Source of the DNA: Marthasterias glacialis
Lineage: Eukaryota > Echinodermata > Asteroidea > Forcipulatida > Asteriidae
Assembly: GCA_911728455.2 (NCBI GenBank)
Contig: OU452226.1
Location: forward strand, 22,027,938 to 22,091,937
Length of the DNA: 64,000 bases
Direction: 5' to 3'
Below are positions 13,701-23,500 of the stretch, piece by piece (within the stretch, counting starts at the first letter, position 1; each line of letters opens with the position of its first letter). Under the pieces are notes generated by a model. The model did not search any database, had not been told where the DNA came from, and worked only from the letters and a program-made list of their open reading frames with translations. The position numbers were made by a program, and so were the translations under genes.

Positions 13701-16700
13701 TTCCATAATATTGAAAACTATGTGTTACAAGCATGGTGTCCCTGTTACATTGTTACCATAAATTTTTAAGAAGATTAGCAAAACTATCAGGTAAGATGGT
13801 GTGGGAAGGATTTGAAACTTTCTAAAATACTTTCAACAGCAGACTTACCAGGTAAATCTATTGTTCTCGGAAATGAGCGCATGCTCATAACTAGGAAAAC
13901 AATGAAAATTTACCTGGTAAGTCTGCTGCCACCTAGCGTTCCAAATTCTCCCACTGCCAATGTTGTCCGTGTGCATCACTACGGGGGAAGTATATTCTTT
14001 GTAATTTACACAAAAATGCATTTCATTTCATTTCACTTATTAATTTCACAGGGAAAAATGCAAAGTATAATGAAAAAAAAAAAAAAACAACAACAATAAA
14101 GAAAGCTTGTTGGCCTACATAGTTCAAAGCAGTTTAACACGTTGACTGCCAACTACGAGTATACTCGTACTAACAGGTGTTCCGGTTGCTGCCACTACGA
14201 GTATACTCGTAGAAAATGAAAGGTCTTTTATTGTAAATAAAATACACTGGCATCACTGAGGGCGCAACAAATACACTGCTGGCAGTGGTGAGGACATGCT
14301 TCTATAAAAGGTTTATGTTCAAATTATTTAAGTTACATGTAGTACCTATTCAGTATGCGCGCATGCGCATAACACTTGGCAAATGGGAATGCCATGTGAA
14401 ATTATGCATGGCAGTCAAGGTGTTAAAAGGTGGCAACCCTGATGGAGTAAAAACAAAAAGTAAACTTTTACTAATCAGGTTAATCTCCTGATGCTACAAT
14501 TCAAGAAACAAACCTACATTTTCAACAAATACTTTTCTACAAGTTTAGTTTTTTAGGAAAAATCAAATTGTTTTTTGACTGAGGGGAAATCAAATTGTTT
14601 TCAGGAGGCATTCATGGTTTCAACTTGACATTGACAACAACAATAATAATTTAACTTTAATAATAACTTTAATAATAACTTTTGCCACAATGCACACTGG
14701 TACAAAAAAAAGGCTGTTCCAGGGGAAACAATCATTGCATTAAACATGACCAAATTTGAGGGAGAGATCCAACACATGGACTGAGTCACGGATGAGTGAT
14801 ACACTATTTCATTGAAAGTGCCAAGTTGAAAGGTACAGCAGACATTTATTGTTCGTGCTAGACGGTAAAACGATGACCTTTCAATAACTGAATTGGGTAA
14901 CAATAAATGATTAAATCAGGGCTTGTCACAAAAGGATAAAAATGTTCACTGTCAACTGCACTGGCCTTGAAACCCATGGTAGAATTGTATGATGTACACA
15001 CTGTATAGTATGCATTCATCATTACACTTGATTACCGAATGGTACTCGTTTAGGTTTAGACTGTACAGCACAATTTGTGGAAAATATCCCAACAGACTGT
15101 CATGACTGTTTTTTTTTTTTTTATGTATACTGTCTTCATCACTCGTTAACATGGTAAAAAGGCACACAAGAGAACAGAGAAAAATGTTTCTAAGGAGACC
15201 CTAGATGCATCTGACATCATCCAGCCTCCATCTTAGAAATAAACCTCAGGCGTGAAATGACATGGAGGCCACGGAGTGCATGGCCACTGTTGACACGGTC
15301 TTACCCTTGGTGCACCTTCAAAATTTTTCTCAATTTTTACCGATGAAAACTTGTGTCCTTTGCAAGTTATGAAAATTGCCTCGCCCTCCCAAAGATGAAA
15401 ATCAAGGCCTGAAACCGTCGATGAAACAATGGAAATGCATAGATTAGTACGCGCCAGTACCGAATGGGTCAATGAGCAACCTTCTTTTGACCCTTTACGT
15501 GAGGGCGCCCTAATCAAATGGCATCATGTGCATTTTGTAAGGTATATTATTTAAAGAGGTGTGTTTCATACCTTGAAGTAACACAAATAAAACACACAAA
15601 GAACATCAAGATGGAAGAACATTTCAATAGGCAATTTTTTTTATATTAAAAATGCAAAATAAGGTGTATTTGTTATAGTTTCTATAAATATAGAAAATAT
15701 GCAATTATTTCATAATATAATTTGTAGAAAAAAAATTGTGTCAACATAAAAATAAAAAAAATATTGTTAAGGGAGGAAAAACACACATGTATGAAATGTA
15801 ATAGATCGATTGCGCGACAATGTTTACATGCGGTCACGTGACCCCCTATCGGGTATGACGTCATACAGCGGTGAAAAAATACGTGTAAAGAGATAGGCCG
15901 TGACACAGAGTGAGTTCGAAAACAGTCAATTATACTTTCGTTAAGCGATGAATTAGTTAATCAGCCCCTTTATTTAAAGTAGTATGGTGTGGCATTGATT
16001 TAAATCACATCTCTGTTTCATAATTTAACAGAATTCTTCTGAAAAGAGGTTTTTTTAGCCATGCACTACCGGCGTCGGACGACTATTATGTAGCCACCCG
16101 TGTGTTATTTTGTTTGTAATGTTGGCCTAAATCCCTGTAAAAAAGGATAAACAACATTGGAAAAGTGAGCATTAATACCTAGCCTTGCAGAATTTCAAAT
16201 AGGCAAAGGAATCACAGTTTTGGAAAGCAATTTCTTTGGAGGATTTCAGCTTCAAAACTTGGACATTTTTGTGTTGAAAATTGTGTGGTGATCGCGGTCG
16301 TCTGGTCTAACGTTCCGTCGTGCGCTGTACACATGGTGCACATTTATACGGTACTTTTACAATTTTCAAGACTTGCTGGAACTGTCCTTACTGGCTTTAT
16401 TCAGCCACTTGAAGGTCTTTGGTACAAACTCTGGAATATCTTTCACAGATTTCGAGCAAGAAAAGCCTCGATTGAATAAACTAAATACAGTAATCATCGT
16501 GTACCGTACCACCCTTTCCTATGGAGGATTACGTGTGTGTTTACATTTTTTACCCAACAGGGGTCACGTGACGTAGGTCGCGCAATCGGTCTATTAGTAG
16601 AAGGGGAATATGACAATGTAAAATGCCATATCTGAGAAGTGTTTGTTTTTTTATTTATAAATGATGGACTTTATTTCCCTTTATGGGTTCCCGAGAACCA

Positions 16701-18106
16701 AAACGTGGCAAGCAGGTACCCAGTTCCAAAATTACCCGTACACACACAGGGTTACAGGCCTATTAGTCATTTTCATATAGCCTACATAATACACTAATCC
16801 GAGCAGCTTGTTCATGGTTGTTTATACCACTGCAGCTATGGCCACCGTGCGCGACGCAACAATGGTGCATCAGCCGCACATACATGTACTGTATACCAAT
16901 TAGCCTGCGGTGGTCATAGCTGCGGTGTTGCAAACCATTACGGATGAGTTGCACGGATTGGTGTATATTGTAGGCCTAATTTTAATTTACTTGTACATGT
17001 AAGTTGGAAGGGGCAGTAACGTGGAGTTAAGACACTGTAAAATGTATCCCCTCATTTAGACCCAGTAACTGGGGCGCTGGACTCCTTTTTTGAGATTTTG
17101 ACATTATCGGTCGTACTAGCGATAATGTCAAAATCTCAAAAAAGGAGTTCAGCACCCCAGTTACTAAGTCTACCCCTAAATAGACCTTATGCGCCCTATA
17201 GAGATATGTACAAGCAGCGCCCTCAATGAGGTCAAAAACAGCCGTCAGTTTACTGCAGGAAAACGGCTGTGCATACCCTCTACTGCAGAATACCCGCACC
17301 TCTGGAGGCCACAGTTACGGCAATTGTGTAAAGTGTCACGCTCGATTGATTTACCTGTAAAGGTACTCTAGGCCTGCGTGCTGAGGCCCGAGGGAATGAA
17401 CAAGCCGCGTGGCATTCTGCAATTACTATTATTAATAGTTTCCTTCCTCCATGCTCCAATGTACTTGGCATCTTGTGCTGCAAGTGCAGGACTGCAGTTG
17501 GTTGCCCGAGTCTAATTTTAAAAGGCCTAAACATACCAAGTTGCCTGTAGTGATGAAAGTGTAAACAATGCCTGTGACAAGGCCTTTTTAATTTTAGTTT
17601 AGCCTTACCAATACAATGCTCACCAGTGTTTTAACTTATTTGTTTTTTCACATGTAGGCCTACAGTCAGGACAGTAGCATTTGATTGCCAATGGCATTGC
17701 CACTGCGATTGGCCCAGATTTTGCATAGGCCTATGTACAAACGTATCCAGATTGAGGGTGTTCTGTGCAGGGGAATCCCTGTCCAAATTACCAGGGACCA
17801 TGGAGTAACCGTGGAGGGAAGGCGCAGTCAACAAACTACTTTTTAAAACAACCCCAAAACCATCAGAAAATGGCATAGAGAACTGAGTACAAACCTCATC
17901 GCCACGACAGACACAACTGCCCGCGAGTCCGGCAAGTGCGCTGTCGGTTTCCGCAAAAGTTGCCGCAAACTGAAATAAATCATCGGGAAAAAGGCAGAGC
18001 CCACACAGGCAAGTAGCACTCCCATTTTGACTGATATGTATATGTCGTCGTTGTTCATGGGTCGGGTGAAGTCTTCCGGGTCTGTGTGCAGCGGTAGGAG
18101 CAGCAT
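1745..18106 (-). CDS. TLCD3: TLCD3/FAM57-like TLC-domain membrane protein, five coding exons
   Basis: Coding exons on the minus strand, in order, are 18106-17895, 11877-11791, 3941-3737, 2637-2542 and 2062-1745. All junctions are GT-AG and the phases agree (2, 2, 0, 0), giving 305 codons; the human paralogues are about 257-274 residues as I remember them. The first ATG follows an in-frame TAA. The protein has several hydrophobic segments and the TLC core with a double histidine (WLMVLHHLG, exon 3), then ELSTPFV (exon 4) and a RILNFPFMYWIYG segment (exon 5). Line by line it resembles human TLCD3B/FAM57B better than TLCD4/TMEM56. Family members are ER or plasma-membrane proteins linked to ceramide metabolism; the substrate here is not shown by sequence. 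The C-terminal tail is Ser/Asn-rich. Introns 1 and 2 are 6-8 kb and full of repeats. A versus B paralogue cannot be decided. Confidence 0.88.
2206..2415. repeat. Fold-back element with about 68-bp arms
   Basis: The left arm starting ACCCTTTCATGGTAATATGC is the reverse complement of the right arm ending near 2415, with few mismatches across about 68 bases and a spacer of roughly 70. It sits in the last TLCD3 intron. It looks like a short non-autonomous inverted-repeat element; no target duplication identified. Confidence 0.8.
3050..3306 (+). repeat. Dispersed repeat, copy 1 (GGGCGCCCTCTTGCAGTC type)
   Basis: About 250 bases aligned at high identity with 47218-47458. Shared landmarks are CCAAGCAAATATCT, TCTAATTGCATCTGGTTTAC and GGGCGCCCTCTTGCAGTC. 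Lies in a TLCD3 intron. Confidence 0.8.
4193..4264 (+). pseudogene. tRNA-shaped sequence, probably a tRNA pseudogene or SINE head
   Basis: The 72-nt segment folds with a 7-bp acceptor stem (GGCTAGA with TCTAGTC, one wobble), a perfect 4-bp D stem (GCTC/GAGC), an AGTTGGTA D loop, and a 5-bp anticodon stem with wobbles. The anticodon loop ACGTTAA gives GTT (Asn) but has C at position 33 where U is invariant. The T loop TTCAAAT is normal, but three of five T-stem pairs are broken. It is therefore unlikely to be a working tRNA gene. Confidence 0.6.
4719..4815 (+). repeat. Fragment of the 'ACTGGCCCGATGC' dispersed repeat
   Basis: Matches the right end of the elements at 11369-11719 and 26179-26548, including GAGTTTACTGGCCC, CATTGGCCTCGGGCC and CCAGTGTAAATTTTGAG. 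Only the right third is present. Confidence 0.75.
5921..6268. repeat. Inverted-repeat element with CTATAGACCATG termini
   Basis: The left end CTATAGACCATGTTACCTG is mirrored by CACATGGTCTATAC at the right end, and GTTTACAAAAGAG is mirrored by CTCTTTTGTAAAC. The total is about 350 bases. A relative interrupted by other insertions lies at 43741-44785. Non-coding. Confidence 0.75.
6497..6632. repeat. Palindromic MITE (GGGCCCAATTTCAT family)
   Basis: Starts GGGCCCAATTTCATGGCGCT and ends with its imperfect reverse complement AGCCATGAAATCGGGCCC. The interior is also symmetric (AGAATTCTGCGCTTACG against CGTAAGCGCAGAATTCCG). Relatives lie at 40574-40849 and 62215-62402. Confidence 0.85.
6633..6980. 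repeat. Minisatellite, 28-bp unit, 12 copies
   Basis: Twelve essentially perfect 28-bp units built on GGACTGGAATAAAGGTAGCC plus AGTAGCCA, with a partial thirteenth. The open frame on the minus strand here is only the repeat read through, since 28 is not divisible by three but all frames lack stops. It abuts the palindromic MITE on its left. Confidence 0.97.
7070..7190 (+). repeat. GC-rich 'gctacagctatggctgttgct' dispersed repeat
   Basis: An imperfect repeated-triplet sequence (GGCGGCTGCCGCTACAGC, ATGGCTGTTGCTAAG). Related stretches occur at about 12400-12600, 16800-16960 and 58640-58880, sometimes inverted. Probably one dispersed family; open frames in it are not genes. Confidence 0.55.
7452..7623. 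repeat. 'AGGCCTGG' dispersed repeat, diverged copy
   Basis: Bounded by CAGGCCTCGAT and AAGGCCTGG, with an internal GAGGCCAATGGCCTCGG palindrome. It resembles 10917-11054 and 15242-15413, and the ancestor of the minisatellite at 51595-52066. Confidence 0.55.
7857..8227. repeat. piggyBac-like MITE with TTAA ends, copy 1
   Basis: Flanked by TTAA on both sides with inverted termini AAACCCCCAGCTCAACATTG and CAATGTTGAGCTGGGGCTTT. About 370 bases, no coding capacity. TTAA target sites are the hallmark of the piggyBac superfamily. Lies in TLCD3 intron 2. Confidence 0.82.
8230..9032. other. No gene recognised
   Basis: TLCD3 intron sequence rich in TACATGTAC-like short palindromes (8280-8390). The open frames here show no domain and are overlapping reading frames of the same low-complexity DNA. 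Confidence 0.5.
9033..9523 (-). repeat. 490-bp dispersed repeat, reverse orientation
   Basis: Reverse complement of the element just downstream of SGF29 (26780-27275). Shared landmarks are AACGCTTCGTTTCACCCA, TTGCAATTCACAC, GACATTTTCTCG, AAGGTTTCTTTGTGCCA and CAACTGGTTAA. A partial copy in the same orientation lies at about 10230-10375. Confidence 0.8.
10917..11054. repeat. 'AGGCCTGG' dispersed repeat, simple copy
   Basis: Left end CAGGCCTGGAATTTCATC, right end TAATCCCAGGCCTG. Contains one copy of AAGGCCAAGACCAGGGCAAC, the unit that is tandemly amplified at 51690-52062. Confidence 0.7.
11369..11719 (+). repeat. 'ACTGGCCCGATGC' dispersed repeat, full copy
   Basis: Begins CAAGGCTCGAAATCCACAAG and ends AATTTTGAGCCCTG, so short inverted termini (GGCTC...GAGCC) bound about 350 bases. 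Full relatives lie in the last SGF29 intron. It ends 71 bases from TLCD3 exon 2. Confidence 0.78.
11966..12110. repeat. Decayed arm of the SGF29-intron fold-back family
   Basis: Order of landmarks (TTTCAATGTA, TTTGGTTTGCG, TGTAGATTGTTCT, TTCTACTACC) follows the left arm of the 23594-24104 hairpin, with many changes and no opposing arm. Confidence 0.6.
12877..13098. repeat. Fold-back element with ACGTCA termini
   Basis: Left arm begins ACGTCACCAAAGTGCGCTAC and CAGACGATATC; the right arm ends GATATCGTCTGGTAGTGC then TTGACGT. Internal arms ATTAAAAGGTAAT and ATTACCTTTTAAT also pair. About 222 bases, non-coding. Confidence 0.8.
13510..13775. repeat. Repeat with inverted TGGTGTCCC / GGGACACC motifs
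   Basis: TGTAATGGGGACACC and GGTGTCCCCGTTACA face each other at 13538-13583, and TGGTGTCCCTGTTACATTG recurs at 13735. A related GGGACACCGTTACATCG lies at 13364. Probably one inverted-repeat element; limits uncertain. Confidence 0.5.
13835..13940. repeat. Palindromic MITE (ACTTACCAGGTAAAT family), copy 1
   Basis: CAGCAGACTTACCAGGTAAA is mirrored by TTTACCTGGTAAGTCTGCTG, with CGCATGCTCAT between. Second copy at 44781-44902. Confidence 0.85.
14134..14426. repeat. TTAA-flanked MITE with CTACGAGTATACTCGTAG palindromes
   Basis: TTAACACGTTGACTGCCA at the left and TGGCAGTCAAGGTGTTAA at the right, so piggyBac-like TTAA targets and near-perfect termini. The left part holds two copies of the palindrome ACGAGTATACTCGT 42 bases apart. 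Confidence 0.85.
15242..15413. repeat. 'AGGCCTGG' dispersed repeat, diverged copy
   Basis: Contains GGAGGCCACGGAGTGCATGG and CAAGGCCTGA, related to 10917-11054. Confidence 0.5.
15800..16595. repeat. Inverted-repeat element carrying GTCACGTGAC in both ends
   Basis: Left end AATAGATCGATTGCGCGAC, then GGTCACGTGACCCC; right end GGGGTCACGTGAC, then GTCGCGCAATCGGTCTATT. About 800 bases, non-coding interior. The left end also carries the CRE palindrome TGACGTCA. A solo end lies at 18828-18920. Confidence 0.8.
17057..17172. repeat. Hairpin MITE (ACTCCTTTTTTGA family)
   Basis: Arms of about 53 bases: CCCAGTAACTGGGGCGCTGG, ACTCCTTTTTTGAGATTTTG and ACATTATCG, mirrored after a 10-base loop. A shorter relative lies at 20027-20104 (duplicate 30709-30786). 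Confidence 0.9.
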
Positions 18107-18289
18107 GCAGCAGCTGTGGATTAGAGATTATTGCCGTGAGCCAAACTGGCGATAACGCACTGCAAACTAGGTACAGTCAGCGTAGTGTATGATACTGTGC
18201 ACATTTTATTATACATTGTTGTACATTGATCAGCAGGCGAACAACACATGGATTTTTTTTGAAAGGCATGTTGCGGCGAGGTACAATTC

Positions 18290-18570
18290 ACAGTTATCCA
18301 TGTTGTATCCGGGCCCATCGCGGACGGCCACCGCGCTGGTCGGGAGTTGGCCGTGGGGTGGTGGACTGGCCGGTTCTTAAAAGGATCCGGCGGGTCAGTT
18401 TTAATTTTTGATGGCCCACATTTCGCTTGGACCCATCGCCTGAGTCTTTCACGGCGCTCTATAATCTTTGGTCTTGGGATGAGACCGGTGAGACCGGTGG
18501 GGCCGAGGGGAGGGGCTCCTCATCCGGTCACGGGCGAGCGCATACGGTGGGGGCCCTCTCATGGCCGTTG
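18290..18570. promoter_or_regulatory. GC-rich, CpG-containing segment in the TLCD3-SGF29 head-to-head spacer
   Basis: Between the TLCD3 start codon (18106, minus) and SGF29 exon 1 (20563, plus) this stretch is strikingly richer in G, C and CpG than its surroundings (GGGCCCATCGCGGACGGCCA and similar). It is a reasonable place for a shared promoter or an unseen 5' exon of SGF29, but no core promoter motif is clear. Duplicate at 28972-29252. Confidence 0.4.
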
Positions 18571-18827
18571 AAAATACAGGTTGGATTAATTTAGCAATCT
18601 TGCAATGTTTTATTGTGAAAACGGACTTGCTGACTTTCTGGCCCAGCAGTCAGCACATTTGGGCACAGCCTGAATATTTCAAACTTGAATCTTTTAATAT
18701 AGGCCTATATCAAAAAAATTAAAAAAATTCTGATACAGGTTCAATTTTCAAACAGAGCGGAAGAAGGCGGGGGGGGGGTGGTACAGTACAAAACTATGAG
18801 ATGTACATTAGCAATTCAACAGTCATC

Positions 18828-18920
18828 ATGTACCGTACCGCACTTTCCTATGGAGGACGTCGTGTTTACATTTAATACCCACAATAGGTCACGTGACGCG
18901 GGTCGCGCAATGGGTCGCTC
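18828..18920 (+). repeat. Solo terminal segment of the CACGTG-bearing element
   Basis: TGTACCGTACC, CTTTCCTATGGAGGA, GTCACGTGACG and GGTCGCGCAATGGGTC follow the right end of the 15800-16595 element. It sits between TLCD3 exon 1 and SGF29 exon 1. Duplicate copy at 29510-29602. Confidence 0.75.
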
Positions 18921-20026
18921 AAGTTATGTCTAATGCGCGCTATTAGTATATAATACCTCCATGAAATCTGCTGTACCCATGAACTTGTTTGGAACATTTT
19001 TTTCCCCAAAAAGTTATCGTCCAGTCGTTAGGATTATTTTAAAGATCACCTTGAATGTAATGAAATTAACATTATTGTTCATTTGTCATAAAAAGGTACA
19101 GGTGTGTAATGATTATGAGTAAAACTCAGTAAAAATGGTTTCATAATGCAAGAAAAGGCACTGGGCCTTCAGTGTTGATTTCACAATGTGTTTTTATGGG
19201 TCTCGAAATTGTTGGGAACCATGCTGGGCGCCGCAGACGGCGGGGGAAAAAAATCAAAAATCGAAGATTCTCTTTTAAATTTCCAACAAAATTAGAGGGA
19301 GGAAAAGTTCACACTGACTTACGAACTAAATAATAAATATAATAAAAAACAAAAACAAGGATAACATTAATAGTCAAATTCGTTTGAGTAATTTCATTCA
19401 AGGTTCAAGATTCTAGTTACTGATCACGCAAAATCAGTCCAACGTTGCGCGCGTGGCGCAAACGATCCAATAGCTGTGAAAATTGTGAAGTCGTGCAACC
19501 CAGACGTCTAATATGTTACCTGTCTAATTGTCGATATCGTACACAGAGCTCAGCTCAGAACATGAAACTAATCATATGAACGGACGAATTTAGTGGGGAA
19601 CTTGAGGAATGAGGTTGAAATTAGCAACAACAATAAAAAATCCAAGACTTCTGGCAGGCTGTCGTGTATTTAAGTTCACGATGTGGTGATCGTTCTTTTG
19701 ACAGGACTAAGATTTAAAGACATCATTTAATAAAAGGTAATATTTCGACCAGCTTCTTATTTTCAAGTAGACAGAAGGGTATTAAATTTAGTGCATCTAC
19801 AGTTCCCATCCCAGTCCACACAAAATACATGAAAGATATACTGTCCCTGATGCTGCTGCTGAAGACGTTTGTTTGTTGCAGACGACAAAATTGCATTATG
19901 ATGAATGATGTGCATCTTCTCTTATCAGATATCAATCTGTATTTTGTTCCGAGTGAAAAAGTGGCAGATGGATTATTCACCTCAATAATGAGAGGGAAAA
20001 GATTATAATTTTTGTTCTGCAAATAT

Positions 20027-20104
20027 TACTGGGCTGTACTCCTTTTTTTTGATACATGTATTGTCAAAATGAAAAAAAAGGAGTACAGTGCTCCAGTTAC
20101 TAAG
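20027..20104. repeat. Hairpin MITE (ACTCCTTTTTTGA family), short copy
   Basis: TACTGGGCTGTACTCCTTTT is mirrored by AAAAGGAGTACAGTGCTCCA with TGACAAT/ATTGTCA near the loop. About 460 bases upstream of SGF29 exon 1. Confidence 0.8.
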
Positions 20105-20129
20105 TCAACAGAGGCACCTGAGGCCATGT

Positions 20130-20375
20130 AAAATTTAAATAATTTGAGTTCGGCAATAGCGCGGCATGCCATTGGCGCAGCAGTGGTTTCAAACGTAGTG
20201 CTTCTGCTGAACTTAGCCAATAAAATAGCACGACAGGGCCTGTCGAGCCATGGTCGAAAAGCCTCTGCCGTGCCAAATTAAAAAAAGTTGTGCTCCTGTC
20301 AAGTCAAATCGAAAAAAATCTTAATATTTGAATTAGACACGGCAACAGCACGACATTTGAAACAGGCATAAGTTT
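20130..20375. repeat. 'TTTGAAAC / CACGAC' inverted dispersed repeat
   Basis: GCGCGGCATGCCATTGGCGC, GGTTTCAAACG, AAAATAGCACGAC and CGACATTTGAAAC-GGCATAAG recur, inverted and diverged, at 41140-41362. Duplicate at 30812-31057. Confidence 0.65.
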
Positions 20376-20562
20376 TCCATAAATTTTAGATTCCAATGAA
20401 AGCGTCCTCTGCAAAAATACAAAATGGCCGAGCCCTCTCAAAAATCCAAAAGTAAAATTCCAGGCTAGGTAGTACCTGATGTATTTATTAAGTCGTATGG
20501 TATTGGAAGGAGTGTATTTTTCATTTATCTAATGTTCGTCTAATTGATCTTTCTGACAACAG

Positions 20563-23500
20563 TACAAACGCAGAATTGGATAATGAGACGTACCAAGTCA
20601 GCCACTCCTTCCAGCACTGTGGCTGGGTCCGGCAATGGACCTGCATCCTCATCAAGCTCTAGCTCTACAGATAAGAATACTCCATCCACAGCGGCACCTG
20701 CAGCTGCAGTACAAGGCGCAGCATCACCTGCAGCTCAAGTAATACAATTGTTGCAGGACCCCTAAACCCCATCCAGGTTTTCTCTAGGCACCCTGCTAAA
20801 TGCATACATAGTTGAAATGAAAACCATGCTAAATGCAGCAATATGGGGACTCTTTTGCCTTGGAACTGGGCATCCACCCCGCTAAATGCACCAATATGAA
20901 TTGAACTCTGCTTTGGACTTGTACATGGACATGTATGTCAAGGCCATGTAGAAATCTGAACAGTGCAACAGAGTATAGGGCTTGAGTTTACTGCTAAAAT
21001 ACCTTTACCAGCTGGTGCATTTTGTTGCATTTGACAGGGTGAGAGTTAAATTACACAAGCATGCAAAGTTGTCTCCTGTGCTTTGCCTGTGTGGTCACTA
21101 AAACTTTGAATTTTTCAGCTGAGATGCTCAAATAACTTGTATGGTAGAAACTAATGATAACGGATGGGACGTAAAGCCGTTCGTCCCGTGTGTTGTGTAA
21201 TGCAAGTAAAAGAACCCAGTACACTTACCGTAAAGAGAGGGGGTTGCCTCGGTGTTTCTGGCATGGTCTGGCAGCAGTATGCGCCACCTCACCTGTATCC
21301 CTTTGAAGGTGTTGTATTGTGGTTGCTTCGTCTCATAAAATCATTCGTAACAATCTCCACCAGATTTAATAATTCAGCGCTAGGAGTGTCATTTATGACA
21401 GACACGGCGCATTATAAATGTACACTATTATTATTATTAATATCATATTGCTCGTCATCCCTGATGCAAACATAACAACTTCAGAACTCTACACTTCACA
21501 ATAATATTAAATAAATCATGTTTTTTTTTAACTGCTGCCTCATCCCGAGCAGGCACATGCTGCAATCACTGATGCTGGAGCTTCCATCCAAGACATGCTG
21601 AAGGAGTTACACCAACTCGTCAAAGAGACGCAGGTAGAGAGAACGAAGAGCGAACAGACACTCTCCACAATCAACAAGACTCATGAGCGCATGAACTCGG
21701 AAGGGAAGATTTCTCCGTACTTCAAGACCAAGCTGAGGACGCTTTACCAGTCGGCTGTTGGGGAGGCCGAGTCCGAGGCTGAGTACGTTTGCCGTATATT
21801 TGGGTTTTTGGATTCGGGAAGGGGGACGTCAAAATGCACTACCTTCTTATAAATATGGAACTTTGAAGACGAAAAACTTGATTTCTTTTGTGAAAAAGTA
21901 AAATGTGCAGACAAAATGTAGTTTGGGAAAAACTCATTGTGCAAATTTCCTGTTTCAAATTTCATCTGACATTTATAGAATACTCCGAAAGGCACTGAAG
22001 AAAATAGCAGACATCAAGTCAGTACGGAATGAGCAGCGTCTTCAGGCCAAGAATGCTGGGCTGTACACAGATGTGGATGGACCCAGAAAGACCATGAGGA
22101 GAGGTGTGCTGATGACAATGCTGCAACAAGCTGCTCTGACACTACCCTTGTGGATTGGTCGCCCTGGGGAGAGGTGAGTTTTAGACTCCTGAGATGCTGC
22201 GGGCCCAGACTGGTTCTCTGAGATGCTGTGGGCCAAGACTGGTCCCCTGAGATGCTGCAAGCCAAGACTGGTCCTCTGAGATGCAGGGGGCCAGGACTGG
22301 TCCCCTGAGATGCAGAGGGCCAGGACTGGTCCCCTGAGATGCAGAGGGCCAAGACTGGTCCCCTGAGATGTGCAAGGATACCGATTTCTAAGCAGTTCAT
22401 CCTTTCTGACCATGAAGTGTAGCTGCCTGTGACACCAACCAAGGTCAAAGTTGAATCTCCTTGAAACTGTTAAGTCAGTATTTGGCATCTTTCAAACATC
22501 GGAGCCTCATTACATTTGGTATATTCTAAAGAGGTCAACCTTTTACACTATTCAGCCTGGTTGTGAAAGTTGGGAACAATCTGATAGCTGAAGAGTTGGT
22601 TTGACCGTATAACATTTCTTGTTTTTTGTCTCGTGCGTTTTTAATTTTCAGCCCACCTCCTCTGTGCGGTGCCATCTCGGCAGAAAACAACTATCTGGCC
22701 AAGCTGGGAGACAAAGTGGCCGCTCGGGTCAAAGGAAGCGACGGAGATGAAAACTGGATCTTGGCTGAAGTCGTGTCATTTAATGCTGCTACTAATAAAT
22801 ATGAAGTTGATGATATTGATGAAGAAGGAAAAGAGTGAGTTACTTCTCATTAAAATCATATAAAAAAATAATATTAAATTATTATTATTAATACCAAATG
22901 CTGACACAATATGACGTTCAAATTATTTAACCATGATGGGGGAGGGGGGTTTCACAAATTACTGTGACAGCAGTAACTACCACCTCACTAAGAACAAAGA
23001 AAACCAAAGTCGACCAGAAAATAACAAAAAGGATAAATAATTAGAAAATTAAACGTTTTTTTTTAAATCTTATAAATTTGATTTTGAATCCGATGCAGGT
23101 TTTGTTCACGCCACTTCCAGGTAGGGTGTTTGGAAGAGTTCGAAACACAGTGTCAAAAATTGCTGTAAACAAAAGCTGTAAAGATAGGGTTTCCAATTAG
23201 TTGCTCATTTCCAACACTGTAAACCTAACTCTCTTGAGTGATTTACCAGGATCTTTCCTCACTCTTAACAATCCAACACCGTTACGGTAACACAGCCCCC
23301 AAGCTGTTGGACTCTGATTATGTTAGGTATGCCTGTTCCCATGTAAAGCAAAATCAGTTTACTAGTGCTGTCTAAACATGCAGTTTGATTTTGGTTGGTT
23401 TGGGTTGTTAGCGTTAAAACTGGGTTAATTCCCTCATCAAAAATAGATAAGAACAAGAGGCTTTCAAACAACACCTTGTTGGGGCCTATAAGGTAAGGCT

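Noticed and set aside
22014-22488. Overlapping minus-strand open frames of about 145 codons (duplicated at 32696-33170)
   Set aside because: They span the 29-bp minisatellite and the antisense of SGF29 exon 3.
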